From a bacterium 1XD21-70 (GTDB lineage: Bacteria > Bacillota > Clostridia > Lachnospirales > Lachnospiraceae), in assembly GCA_003669055.1 (NCBI GenBank), contig RAYB01000029.1, positions 1 to 64,000 of the forward strand: a stretch of 64,000 nucleotides of DNA, in the 5' to 3' direction. A model generated the notes under the pieces. It did not search any database. It saw nothing but the letters and a program-made list of their open reading frames with translations, and was not told the DNA's origin. A program made the position numbers and the translations under genes. Every line of letters begins with the position of its first letter. The first letter of the stretch is position 1. Shown in pieces: positions 15,580 through 24,517 of this stretch.

Positions 15580-16935
15580 ATGAAGGAAGAAAAGCATGTG
15601 AGGATATCCCAGTGCATGATTGTGAAAAATGAGGAGAAGAATATTGAGCGGGCGCTTTCCTGGGGGAAGTCTGTGATGTGGGAACAGGTTGTGGTGGATA
15701 CCGGTTCTACAGACCGGACCGTGGAATTGGCCAGGCAGCAGGGGGCGAAGGTAGCCTTCTTCCCCTGGGCGGATGATTTCGCGGCTGCCAAGAATTATGC
15801 GATCGGTCAGGCACAGGGAGACTGGATTGCTTTTCTGGACGCTGACGAATATATGGTTCCGGAGGATGCAGAAAAACTGGCACAGATCCTTGACGGGCAG
15901 GAGGGGAAGCATTTTGACGGCATCTCCACCGGCTGGCAGCAGCTGGATGACAAGGGGCAGATCTTTGCCTCTGGGACACAGATCCGGTTTTTCCGGAACC
16001 TGCCCGATATCCGGTACCGCAGGCGCATCCATGAGCAGCTGGAATCGCAAGCCGGGAGGGAATTGAAGATCGGGGATGTGGCGGCTTCCTTATCTATTTT
16101 CCATACAGGGTACCAGGGGGAAGCCGGAAAGGCGAAAGGCGGCAGGAACCGCAGGCTGATCTTGGAGGAATTAAAGGGAAACCCGCAGGATTATGAGATG
16201 ATGGGGTACATGGGGGATGAGTGCTTGGGAGACGGGGAAAAGGCAGAGGCGGAGCAGTGGTACCGATGTGCCGTGGAGGAGATGCCTTTGCAGCTGCCGG
16301 AGGCGGATCAGCGCAGCGCCGTGACCTATTCCCGGCTGCTGCTGATACTGGCGGAGAAGGAGGAACCTTCCCGGGAGGATGTGGAGGAGATCTATAGGAA
16401 GGCAGCCGCGCACCTGCCAAAGGAGGCAGACTTTGATTATATCATGGGGCGTTTTTATGCGTCGCAGGGACAGGCAGGTGAAGCGCTGGCCAGCTTGGAG
16501 GAGGCGCTTAAGAAGCTGGATGACGGTGGATGCACCAACCGGGCGCTGATGCTGGCGGCAAACCTGACGGATGCCTATGAATTGCTGGTGCGGTGCAGTT
16601 TTGAGGCCGGCAGTCAGCAGAAATGTGTCTCCTATGCGGTGGCATATCTGCAGCATAACCGTTACTCGATGGCAGTGCTCTCACGCCTTTTACTGGTTCT
16701 GGCACCAGGGGAGGGGGAGCCGGGGCAGGAAGAGGGCAGGCGGATCCTGGAGTTTTTTGGAGGTTTGTATGATTTCACATCTCCCAAAGACAGGATGTTT
16801 TTGGTGCGGGCGGCACAGCGGGCCGGGTGCGGGGGGTTTGGAAGGTATGCCGCAGGCCGGATTTTAACACCGCAGGAGCAGGAAGGCATCAGGGAGGCAG
16901 GACAGAGGAAAGGAAGAGAGGAGACAGGGCTATGA
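15580..16935 (+). CDS. Family 2 glycosyltransferase with TPR-like tail
   Basis: The 451-residue product has an N-terminal GT-A domain (SQCMIVKNEEKN, VVDTGSTDRTVE, DDFAAAKNYAI, LDADEYM near residue 90) and a long helical C-terminal half with TPR-like repeats (for example FYASQGQAGEALASLEEAL). It is paralogous to the genes at 11792 and 16932. The ATG at 15580 is chosen over an upstream in-frame ATG because AAAGGAGG lies just before it. It follows the flagellin terminator and its end overlaps the start of the next paralogue by 4 bases (ATGA). Flagellin glycosylation is the best inference. Confidence 0.8.
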   Translation: MKEEKHVRISQCMIVKNEEKNIERALSWGKSVMWEQVVVDTGSTDRTVELARQQGAKVAFFPWADDFAAAKNYAIGQAQGDWIAFLDADEYMVPEDAEKLAQILDGQEGKHFDGISTGWQQLDDKGQIFASGTQIRFFRNLPDIRYRRRIHEQLESQAGRELKIGDVAASLSIFHTGYQGEAGKAKGGRNRRLILEELKGNPQDYEMMGYMGDECLGDGEKAEAEQWYRCAVEEMPLQLPEADQRSAVTYSRLLLILAEKEEPSREDVEEIYRKAAAHLPKEADFDYIMGRFYASQGQAGEALASLEEALKKLDDGGCTNRALMLAANLTDAYELLVRCSFEAGSQQKCVSYAVAYLQHNRYSMAVLSRLLLVLAPGEGEPGQEEGRRILEFFGGLYDFTSPKDRMFLVRAAQRAGCGGFGRYAAGRILTPQEQEGIREAGQRKGREETGL

Positions 16936-18287
16936 AAGGGCGCAAGAGGGCAAGGATATCCCAGTGCATGATCGTAAAGAACGAGGAGCGCAATATCGAG
17001 AAGGCGCTTTCCTGGGGAAAGGGGATTGTATCGGAGCAGATCGTGGTAGATACCGGATCCACGGACAGGACGGTGGAGATTGCCGAACAGATGGGGGCAA
17101 AGATTTACCATTTTGAATGGATCAACGATTTTGCGGCAGCCAAGAATTTTGCGATCAGCAAGGCAAAGTATGAGTGGGTGGCTCTCCTGGATGCGGATGA
17201 GTACTTCTCGGAGGAGGATGCCAAGAAGCTTCTTTACTATGTCCGGCAGCTGCAGGATAAGCCCTATGATGCGATCCTGGCCTCCTGGGTGCATTTGGAT
17301 GACGAGGGGAATGTCACGGCAGTGGGCACACAGTCCCGGGTGTTTAGGAATGTGCCCGGCCTGCGCTATAAGGGAAGGATCCATGAGCATCTGGCATCCT
17401 TAAACGGCACGGATTTCCGCTTTGTGGATGCAGTCAATGAACTGTCCATTTTCCATACGGGATATGGGGAGATCGGGCATCAGGAGAAGGTAAAGAGCGG
17501 CAGGAACCTGAAGATTATCCAGGCGGAACTGGAGGAGAACCCGGATGATTACCGGATGCTGGGATATCTGGGGGATGAGTATTATTCTGCGGATAACCGG
17601 GAAAAGGCGGAGGAGACTTTCCGCAAAGCAATTTCTCTGATGCCGGATACGGAAGAGTTCATAGACCCGATCCGGACGGCAATGACTTTTGGGAAGCTTC
17701 TGGAGATCCTCTATGCGAATTATGATACCAGTGAGCAGAATATTATGGAGATCTATGAGAGGGCGGTCCGGCGGCTGCCGCAGGAAGGTGATTTTGACTA
17801 TTTTGTGGGGAAATATTTTTTCATGCATGAGAATTACCCATTGGCAGAGAAGCACCTAAAGCGGGCGCTTGGGCAGCTGGAGAAATACGGCACATCATTG
17901 AAATCCATGTTTTTGTCCGGGGATATCTGGAAGGTATATGAGACACTGGCGACCTGCTGTTTTAACAACCGGAACCTGGGGGAATGCATCAATTACTCTA
18001 CGGTGCTGCTGAAATCCGACTGTTACCGTATGAATTCACTGTTTTTGATGCTGACGGCGTTTTTGCTGGATGAGATGAGCGCCCGGGAGGGAGCGGCATC
18101 GGCAGATGCGGTGGCAGCGTTCTTAGGGCAGAACCTGTATGATTTTGCTACGATGAAGGACCGGCTTTTTGTGCTGAGGGCAGCCATGCAGGCAGGCTAT
18201 CAGAGTTTGGTTACGGTAATGCGGGGGATGTTTAACCCGCAGGAACTTGCGGTGGTGGATCAGGCGCTGTCTAAGCAGGGGAACTGA
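16932..18287 (+). CDS. Family 2 glycosyltransferase with TPR-like tail, coupled to the previous gene
   Basis: The 452-residue product is a close paralogue of its neighbour: SQCMIVKNEERN, VVDTGSTDRTVEIAEQMGAK, DFAAAKNFAI and LDADEYFSEED. The last of these gives the divalent-metal Asp pair. Residues 230-430 are TPR-like (FVGKYFFMHENYPLAEKHLKRAL). The ATG at 16932 forms an ATGA overlap with the preceding stop, so translation is coupled and the two may form a complex. An in-frame start at 16827 inside the preceding gene is rejected. The gene ends before a long bidirectional terminator. Confidence 0.8.
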   Translation: MKGRKRARISQCMIVKNEERNIEKALSWGKGIVSEQIVVDTGSTDRTVEIAEQMGAKIYHFEWINDFAAAKNFAISKAKYEWVALLDADEYFSEEDAKKLLYYVRQLQDKPYDAILASWVHLDDEGNVTAVGTQSRVFRNVPGLRYKGRIHEHLASLNGTDFRFVDAVNELSIFHTGYGEIGHQEKVKSGRNLKIIQAELEENPDDYRMLGYLGDEYYSADNREKAEETFRKAISLMPDTEEFIDPIRTAMTFGKLLEILYANYDTSEQNIMEIYERAVRRLPQEGDFDYFVGKYFFMHENYPLAEKHLKRALGQLEKYGTSLKSMFLSGDIWKVYETLATCCFNNRNLGECINYSTVLLKSDCYRMNSLFLMLTAFLLDEMSAREGAASADAVAAFLGQNLYDFATMKDRLFVLRAAMQAGYQSLVTVMRGMFNPQELAVVDQALSKQGN

Positions 18288-18318
18288 CCGGATGGGCGCC
18301 TGGTTCAGGCAGCGGACC

Positions 18319-18366
18319 GGCATGGCAGAGCCAGGCATGGCGGAAGCAGAGCCTGGCATGGCAGCA
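18319..18366. repeat. Imperfect GGCATGGC repeats
   Basis: The unit CAGAGCC(A/T)GGCATGGC occurs twice, with a third partial copy just upstream, in the spacer between the convergent glycosyltransferase and peptidase genes. Neighbouring units can also form small hairpins. It is not part of a supported gene. Confidence 0.5.
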
Positions 18367-18393
18367 GGCAGAAAGCTGCCGGGGCATTGTTTT

Positions 18394-18443
18394 GCCCGCG
18401 CGGTGAGAACCGGGAAAATAGTGCCGGTTCCCACTGCGCGGGC
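18394..18443. terminator. Bidirectional terminator between convergent operons
   Basis: GCCCGCGCGGTGAGAACCGG and its near-perfect complement (two small mismatches) form a 20-bp stem around a 10-base loop. TTTTG flanks the left and AATATTT the right. It lies between the plus-strand glycosyltransferases and the minus-strand chemotaxis operon. Confidence 0.75.
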
Positions 18444-18457
18444 AATATTTCTGTATG

Positions 18458-19627
18458 CTATGGCTCCGGGATGGAGACTGCCCACAGCGGCCCGCCGCTG
18501 TCATAGGCGTCTTTCAACTCATCCATCAACAGCTGCAGTTCCCACTCTTTGGTACAGTTCTCAAAGTTGGCGGGATCTGCGATGTAGACATTTCCGTTGG
18601 CGCATAGCTGGGCGATGATGATGAAGTGCCCGTTTTGGGTCAGGCTTCCCCGCCCCATCAGGGCAACAAGGATATGGCCGGAATTGAGAAGTTCTGACAC
18701 ATGCTCCACGGAACGGTCCGTGACACTTTCCACCTGCAGGCCGAAGGCCGAGAGGCTGTCAGGGATCAGGCAATGGTAGGAACCGCCATGCCTGGCATAG
18801 CAGCCGTTGGCCGCAGCCCAGTCGGCCATCTCAATGGGGCTGACCCCGGTGGGGGAAAAACTGTTGATAATCATGGCTACACAGACAGGGCCGCAGCCAT
18901 AACGGCTGATCGGATCCTGGCCGCCGTAGAGATAATCCTTCCAGCGGACATCACCCTGGCTGTAATAGAGCATGGATCCTAAGGAGGTGTCCAGCATGAA
19001 CATGAAGATGGAATCTTCCTGGGGCACAAAGACCGGTTCTGTGCGGAAAGCAGAGGCCTGCCCGAGATCCGTGGTGCGGTTTAAGGAAGAGATGACATCC
19101 GGATTGCCCGTCTCCCCGGAAGCCGGTGAGAGGGGGACTTCAGTGCTGAAGTCCTGGGCAGGAACCTTATTTTTTGCCATAGTGTGCAAATACTCCCTGA
19201 GGTCATCGATTTTCCCGGAGGCATAGCCATGCACCGTGGCAGCAATATGCTTTGCAGCCTGAGCGGCATCGCTGAGGGTGAAGGGATGAAAATAGATCAG
19301 CAAACTGGCAGCGATCGCAAGGGCAGTGGCAGCGATGGCACCTGTTATGAGCCATTCTGCCATTCCCTTTTTCCTGCGATTTCTGACAGTATGGGCGTTG
19401 CGCTCATTTTCCGGGTATAAAGCTTCCGCCTTGCGGTTTATACGGCGTCTCCTGGCGTTTGTGTTTCCTGTGCGGGGATTTTTGGCGGGATTTTTTTTGT
19501 GCTTTTTTTCCGGAAGAGGGGGGATGTCACCGCTGCTGCTTACCAGTACAGGAACCGGAAAAGCAGGGGACCGGCTGACGGGCTCCTGCTTTCCGGAAGC
19601 ATGGTTATAGTTTGATAGTCTCTGCAT
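18458..19627 (-). CDS. Membrane-anchored C39-like cysteine peptidase
   Basis: The 389-residue product has a basic, low-complexity N-terminus (residues 25-88), one membrane segment near residues 90-115 (ITGAIAATALAIAASLLIYF), and an extracytoplasmic peptidase_C39-like domain from about residue 215. The catalytic cysteine is in RYGCGPVCVAMII, the histidine in QNGHFIIIAQL and the third residue in YIADPANF. Substrate is unknown. It is the last gene of the che operon, 17 bases after cheB, which is unusual. It could process a surface or wall protein linked to motility, but nothing in the sequence proves it. Confidence 0.78.
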   Translation of the reverse strand: MQRLSNYNHASGKQEPVSRSPAFPVPVLVSSSGDIPPLPEKKHKKNPAKNPRTGNTNARRRRINRKAEALYPENERNAHTVRNRRKKGMAEWLITGAIAATALAIAASLLIYFHPFTLSDAAQAAKHIAATVHGYASGKIDDLREYLHTMAKNKVPAQDFSTEVPLSPASGETGNPDVISSLNRTTDLGQASAFRTEPVFVPQEDSIFMFMLDTSLGSMLYYSQGDVRWKDYLYGGQDPISRYGCGPVCVAMIINSFSPTGVSPIEMADWAAANGCYARHGGSYHCLIPDSLSAFGLQVESVTDRSVEHVSELLNSGHILVALMGRGSLTQNGHFIIIAQLCANGNVYIADPANFENCTKEWELQLLMDELKDAYDSGGPLWAVSIPEP

Positions 19628-19644
19628 ATACGGTCAACTCCAAT

Positions 19645-20754
19645 TCAGGCTTTGGACAGACGGGCCATCACAACCTGGGGGATGGAACTTAAGGCAGACT
19701 GGACACAGACAGCCCCGGCCCGGTAGGCCTCCATAGGCATCCCGTATACTACACAGGTTTCCCGGTTCTGTCCAATGGTGTAAGCTCCTGCCTTGCGCAT
19801 CCGAAGCAGCCCTGCGGCGCCGTCGGCTCCCATGCCGGTAAGAATCACGCCGATGGCACGGTTTTTTACGGTGGAGGCTACGGAATCAAAAAGGACATCC
19901 ACAGACGGCCTGTGGCCGCTGACTTTTGCCTCACTGGTGCAGCTGACAGAATAGCCGGAACCCATCCGGACTACCCGCATCTGCAGGCCGCCGGGAGCCA
20001 GAAGGATCTGCCCGGGCTGCACCTTGTCGCCATGGGCGGCTTCTTTTACCTTCAGCTGGCAGATGCGGTTTAAACGTTCTGCATACATGGAGGTAAAGCC
20101 AGGGGGCATATGCTGGGTGATGACGATTCCGGGCATCCTGGCAGGAAACTGCCGAACCACTTCCAATATGGCCTCGGTGCCGCCGGTGGAAGCACCGATT
20201 GCGATCAAATCGATATTCCCGAAGTTGGCCGGTAAGCGGGAGGAAGCCGGCGGATGTGCAGCAGAGGCAGTCGCCGGTTCAGCGGCAGAAAGGGAGGGAT
20301 GTGCAGCATTGCCGGCCGCCGGCCTGGCGGCAGCGGACTCCGGAAATGAAGCAGGAATCCGGACTTTGGCATCAGCGCCTGCACAAAGCTTAGACTTTAA
20401 GGTGGCCAGGAAGGCTTCCTTTCCGCCGTCCATATTCATATCCGGTTTGCGTACAAAATCGACAGCGCCCGCAGCCAGTGCGTCAAATACCCGCACATTG
20501 AGGGAAGATACCAGAATAATAGGAACCGGATGGAGAGGGAGAACTGCCCTTAAAAAGTCAATGCCGGTCATGCCGGGCATCTCAATGTCCAAAGTCATGA
20601 TGTCTGGCTTGAGTTGGGGAAGCTTATCCTTGGCTTCCAGGGCGTTGACTGCATATCCGACCACCTCAAACCGGGGGTCAGCCCCTATATTCTGTACCAT
20701 CCAACTCCGGAACAGCATGGAGTCATCTACAATCATCACACGGATCTTGCGCAT
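19645..20754 (-). CDS. cheB: CheB, chemoreceptor glutamate methylesterase
   Basis: CheB removes methyl groups from, and deamidates, chemoreceptors to reset adaptation. The 369-residue product has a receiver domain (VDDS near residue 9, phospho-acceptor Asp56 in TLDIEMPG), an Ala/Pro-rich linker (residues 140-180) and a methylesterase domain with IGASTGGTEAI (Ser), ITQHMPPGFT (His) and GMGADGAAGL (Asp). The ATG at 20754 is used; a TTG three codons upstream is too near the AGAAGG ribosome binding site. It follows cheR by about 28 bases. Confidence 0.95.
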   Translation of the reverse strand: MRKIRVMIVDDSMLFRSWMVQNIGADPRFEVVGYAVNALEAKDKLPQLKPDIMTLDIEMPGMTGIDFLRAVLPLHPVPIILVSSLNVRVFDALAAGAVDFVRKPDMNMDGGKEAFLATLKSKLCAGADAKVRIPASFPESAAARPAAGNAAHPSLSAAEPATASAAHPPASSRLPANFGNIDLIAIGASTGGTEAILEVVRQFPARMPGIVITQHMPPGFTSMYAERLNRICQLKVKEAAHGDKVQPGQILLAPGGLQMRVVRMGSGYSVSCTSEAKVSGHRPSVDVLFDSVASTVKNRAIGVILTGMGADGAAGLLRMRKAGAYTIGQNRETCVVYGMPMEAYRAGAVCVQSALSSIPQVVMARLSKA

Positions 20755-20782
20755 GCTAATCAAACCTTCTTTCTAATCAAGC

Positions 20783-21601
20783 CTACTTTCCCGATTTGCG
20801 GTAAATGGCAGGCTGGATATATTCATAAGGGCAGGTTGCCTTGGTCAGTCCTTCAGAATGGCCGATAAAGAGATGGCCTCCGGGGACGGTGGCATTGTAA
20901 AAACGCCGTACCAGGGCATCCTTGGTATCCTGGTCAAAATAAATCATGACATTACGGCAGAAGATCAGGTCAAATTTTTTCTTGAAATTGATCGGATCCA
21001 TCAGGTTGAACGGCCGGAAAATCACGTTCTGCTTCAGTACGGGAGCCACGGTACAACGGCCGGCCTCTGTCTTGACGAAATATTTTTTCTTCCAGGAATC
21101 GGGAAGCGGGGCAATGCTTTCCTCGTTGTAGGAGGCGGCAATAGCCGTGTTCAGGATCTTCTGGGAAATGTCCGTGGCAAGGATCCTGGTATCCCACTGG
21201 GAAGCCTGTGCGCCGAAAAATTCTTTCAGGTAGATGGAAATGGTATAGGGCTCCTCACCGGAGGAACAGCCTGCACTCCATATGGAAAGTACTTTATCCC
21301 GGGCATGCTTCTGGGCGAGGTCAGGGAGCACAACTTTCTCAAAATATTTAAAATGTGCCTCTTCCCGCAGGAAATAAGTGTAATTGGTAGTCAGCTTGTT
21401 GAGCATAGCAGTGACCATCTCCGGGTCGCGGCCGGAGATGATCTCATCTACATAGGCAGAGAAATCCCGGAAGCCTTTTGCAGAAAGGGTGTTGGAAAGC
21501 CGGCTGACGATCAGCTGCTTTTTCTTGCTTAAATCAATCCCGTAATTTTTCTTAATGTAACTGTATAAGCGCTGGAAATCATTGTCTGTTAATGTCAGCA
21601 T
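20783..21601 (-). CDS. cheR: CheR, chemoreceptor methyltransferase
   Basis: CheR uses S-adenosylmethionine to methylate glutamates of chemoreceptors. The 272-residue product has the N-terminal helical domain (residues 1-75, including NYTYFLREEAHF) and the methyltransferase core with SIWSAGCSSGEEPYTI (SAM motif I), LATDIS (acidic ribose-binding residue) and IFCRNVMIYF. Typical length. It sits between cheW and cheB in the che operon. Confidence 0.95.
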   Translation of the reverse strand: MLTLTDNDFQRLYSYIKKNYGIDLSKKKQLIVSRLSNTLSAKGFRDFSAYVDEIISGRDPEMVTAMLNKLTTNYTYFLREEAHFKYFEKVVLPDLAQKHARDKVLSIWSAGCSSGEEPYTISIYLKEFFGAQASQWDTRILATDISQKILNTAIAASYNEESIAPLPDSWKKKYFVKTEAGRCTVAPVLKQNVIFRPFNLMDPINFKKKFDLIFCRNVMIYFDQDTKDALVRRFYNATVPGGHLFIGHSEGLTKATCPYEYIQPAIYRKSGK

Positions 21602-21627
21602 CAGATTACTCCTGTTTCTTTTTTGGT

Positions 21628-22107
21628 TTAGTCATCAGTGCTGGAGAGCGCCTGGCAATCGATGGACATAAAGACGCTTCCATCTTCCATAATTACCATT
21701 CCGTCAAGCAGCTTCTGCTGACGTTTTAGGGGGATTGGGCGTACATTCTTCAAATTGATGTCAACTACCTGGCGTACAGAATCCACAAGGATCCCCAGGG
21801 AGACAGAATTGATATCCAACACGATAATGCAGGTGCTGTTAGAGGAGCAATCCCCTCCCTGGCCCATCCGCAGCTTTAAGTCCACCACCGGGAGAATCTG
21901 GCCTCTTAAGTTGATGATGCCCTTGATATAGGGCGCCACCAGAGGCAGGGGGGTGATAGAGTGGTTGTTGATGATCTCTATCACATGTTTGGTGCTAATA
22001 TATAAAATGAGGTCTCCGGATTCAAAGGTGAGGCAGCGTTCCACAGCGGAATTTTCTTCTGCGTCAGTCATCTCCAGGATCTCCTGGTCGTTAATTTGTT
22101 CAGACAT
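21628..22107 (-). CDS. cheW: CheW, chemotaxis coupling protein
   Basis: CheW links chemoreceptors to the CheA kinase. The 159-residue product is a single SH3-like CheW domain, with VIEIINNHSITPLP, YIKGIINLRGQILPVVDL and GILVDSVRQVVDI as the main landmarks. Residues 1-22 are an acidic extension. GGGGAGG precedes the ATG. It lies 18 bases after cheA. Confidence 0.94.
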   Translation of the reverse strand: MSEQINDQEILEMTDAEENSAVERCLTFESGDLILYISTKHVIEIINNHSITPLPLVAPYIKGIINLRGQILPVVDLKLRMGQGGDCSSNSTCIIVLDINSVSLGILVDSVRQVVDINLKNVRPIPLKRQQKLLDGMVIMEDGSVFMSIDCQALSSTDD

Positions 22108-22125
22108 GTTTGGTTCCTCCCCTCT

Positions 22126-24249
22126 TTACATGTTTTCCAGAGCCGCTGAGTGGAGGCTCGGAACATCTAGAATAATACTGATATTACCATCACCCAGGAT
22201 CGTACATCCGCCAATGCCGAAACTCTTAAGCTCGAAGGAATTTAAGAAGGCCGGGAGTGGCTTAACCACTACCTGCTGCTCCCCGATCAGGTCATCCACA
22301 AACAGGCAGAAGGAACGGTCGCTGGATTCAATCCACATGACAATGCCGTCCTCTAAGTTCGTGATCTCGGTGCTGATACCGTAGAACTGATGGAGCCTTA
22401 CGATGGGGTAGAAGCTTCCCATGCGTTCCACCATCTCGCTCCCGTTCTCGTCGCGGATGATCTCTTCCGTCAGGATCTTGAAAGACTGGCGTATGTTGGC
22501 AATGGGGATGGTAAAGATGGAAGCGCCCACCGTCACCTTCATGCCGTCCATGATAGCCAGGGTCAACGGGATCTTCATCAGGAATGTGGTGCCTCGACCC
22601 AGTTCACTGGAGAGGGAGACGACACCGCCTACAGATTCCACATTCTTTTTTACCACATCCATGCCAACGCCCCTGCCGGAAAATTCCGTGACAGTCTGGT
22701 TGGTGGAAAAGCCCGGCAGCATGACCAGCCCTAAGGCTTCCTTGCGGGAATACTCGCTCTCGGGCTTGGTGAGGATGCCGCGTTCCTTCGCTTTGGCAAG
22801 CAGCTTTTCGGGATCCATGCCTTTTCCGTCATCGGAAATGGTGATCACGACTTCACTGCTGGTGTGGGAAGCGGACAGGACAATCTCACCCTGGGGATTT
22901 TTCCCGGCCCGGATACGGTCATTGGCCTCATCCTCGATCCCGTGGTCCATAGCGTTACGAACCATATGCATGATCGGATCCTGGATGCTGTCCACAATAG
23001 TCTTGTCAATCTCCGTATCCTCACCGATGAGGGTCAGGCGGACATCCTTGCCCAGCTTCTGCTTCATGTCACGGACAATCCGGTTCATCTTCTGGAACAC
23101 ACCGGAGATGGGAACCATCCGCAGGGACATGGCAATATCCTGGAGGTCGTCGGTCAGCTTGCGCAGCTGGCGGGCGGATTTCATAAAGTTGTCGTAGGCA
23201 TCCCGGTTTAGCTGGTTCAGTTCGGGGGCGGAAGTAACCATGGATTCCGTGATTACGATTTCGCCCACAATCGCCTGCAGGTCATCGAGTTTCATGATAT
23301 TGACACTGATCAGGTTTTGTTTGACCGGCGTACCCTGCTTGACAGCAGCGGCAGGGGGCTTGGGGGCTGCCTCGCTGGCAGCAGGGGCGGCCTGTCCGGC
23401 AGGCTCAGCCACAGCCGCCGGCCGGGCAGGTTCAGCCACAACCGGTTCCGGCTCCGGCTCCGGGACGGCAACCAACTCATAAGAACGGATGTGGTTCTGG
23501 GTGCAAAGGAGGTCTCCTGCCCTGGATGCCATCTCCTCAGAATCGAAGGCCATATAGAAACCGTCCTCAATGATCGTGGCACAGGAGTCAGGGCTGGACT
23601 CCATATTTTCCGGATAATAACGGAAATCCAGTTCACATTCCTTCAAGGAATTGATAATCATGAAGGCACGCAAATTCTCCATGCCGATCCCTTCGTCAAG
23701 GAACACGTGGATAAAACATACGGCGCTGGGATCCGCCGGCAAATTCCCGTCCGGGGAAGCGCTTGGAGCCGGGGCGTCAGCATTCGCCTTTGCAGCGGAT
23801 TCCTCCTGCTGGCCATTGTCGGCAGAAGAGCCGTCCGCATTACTGATCTTTTTTAAGAAATTGTTGATCTCGGAGGCAAAAGAATCCATGTCCGTATCCA
23901 GGGGCTCTCCGCTTTCCACCTTTTCCACCTGCCCGCGCAGACAGTCTTCTGAACGGAACATTAAGTTAAACAGTTCTTTCTTGTGCTGGGAACTTAAGGA
24001 GTCGATCCCCTTGTCACGGATATAGAAGAACAAATCTTCTATATGATGTGCAATGCTGGAGAGAGACCCGAATTCCATCATGGCGGAGGAACCCTTAATG
24101 GTGTGCATGATACGAAAGATCTCATTGACGTCGTCCGATGAGAAATCGCCCAGCTTTTCGTCTTTCACAAGCATCTCATCCAAATTGTCCAACAGGGAGT
24201 TCGTCTCAAAAAGATATGTATCAAGCATACTTTCCATACCGTTATCCAT
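22126..24249 (-). CDS. cheA: CheA, chemotaxis histidine kinase
   Basis: CheA autophosphorylates and passes phosphate to CheB and to CheY (no cheY is in this window). The 707-residue product has an Hpt domain with the phospho-accepting His49 (FRIMHTIKGSSAMM), a regulator-binding P2-like region (about 180-265), a Pro/Ala-rich linker (268-305), the dimerisation helices, an ATPase domain (HMVRNAMDHGIE, DDGKGMDPE, GRGVGMDVV) and a C-terminal CheW-like domain. The ATG at 24249 is preferred to the GTG four codons upstream. It heads the minus-strand che operon. Confidence 0.95.
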   Translation of the reverse strand: MDNGMESMLDTYLFETNSLLDNLDEMLVKDEKLGDFSSDDVNEIFRIMHTIKGSSAMMEFGSLSSIAHHIEDLFFYIRDKGIDSLSSQHKKELFNLMFRSEDCLRGQVEKVESGEPLDTDMDSFASEINNFLKKISNADGSSADNGQQEESAAKANADAPAPSASPDGNLPADPSAVCFIHVFLDEGIGMENLRAFMIINSLKECELDFRYYPENMESSPDSCATIIEDGFYMAFDSEEMASRAGDLLCTQNHIRSYELVAVPEPEPEPVVAEPARPAAVAEPAGQAAPAASEAAPKPPAAAVKQGTPVKQNLISVNIMKLDDLQAIVGEIVITESMVTSAPELNQLNRDAYDNFMKSARQLRKLTDDLQDIAMSLRMVPISGVFQKMNRIVRDMKQKLGKDVRLTLIGEDTEIDKTIVDSIQDPIMHMVRNAMDHGIEDEANDRIRAGKNPQGEIVLSASHTSSEVVITISDDGKGMDPEKLLAKAKERGILTKPESEYSRKEALGLVMLPGFSTNQTVTEFSGRGVGMDVVKKNVESVGGVVSLSSELGRGTTFLMKIPLTLAIMDGMKVTVGASIFTIPIANIRQSFKILTEEIIRDENGSEMVERMGSFYPIVRLHQFYGISTEITNLEDGIVMWIESSDRSFCLFVDDLIGEQQVVVKPLPAFLNSFELKSFGIGGCTILGDGNISIILDVPSLHSAALENM

Positions 24250-24342
24250 TCGATACACCACCTATCCTTTTTAATGTTTTGCATGAAAATAAAACAGTCC
24301 TGTGCAAATATAAGCATACCAGACCACAACATACTGATACTA

Positions 24343-24369
24343 ATATCGGCGGAAAAAGCAGTTTATTAA
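24343..24369 (-). promoter_or_regulatory. SigD-type promoter of the che operon
   Basis: On the minus strand TTAATAAA is followed by 11 bases and a perfect GCCGATAT, about 95 bases before the cheA ATG. It is divergent from the similar site at 24409-24435. Confidence 0.68.
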
Positions 24370-24408
24370 GGGGAATGCAAATTTTTTGAAAAAAAATTGT
24401 GATTTGTA

Positions 24409-24435
24409 TTATAAAAATGGAAAACGTGCCGAAAT
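24409..24435 (+). promoter_or_regulatory. SigD-type promoter of the first chemoreceptor gene
   Basis: TTATAAAA, 11 bases and GCCGAAAT lie about 82 bases before the ATG at 24518. The -10 box differs from the others at one position. Confidence 0.6.
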
Positions 24436-24517
24436 AGTATAAAAGAGTGTGGTAATGGCAGCCCTCAAAATTTAGTCGGCGGCCGGGAAATGAAGGCTCA
24501 ACAAGGAGGAGCAACGA

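Noticed and set aside
18292-18618. Open frame with repeated GMAEPGMAE-like units after the glycosyltransferase pair
   Set aside because: It runs through the bidirectional terminator and into the antisense of the peptidase gene, with no ribosome binding site; the repeats are a property of the spacer.
20858-21532. 224-codon open frame opposite cheR
   Set aside because: Antisense shadow; cheR is complete and typical on the other strand.
22421-23197. 258-codon Ser/Arg/Met-rich open frame opposite cheA
   Set aside because: Composition typical of antisense translation; cheA motifs are intact on the minus strand.
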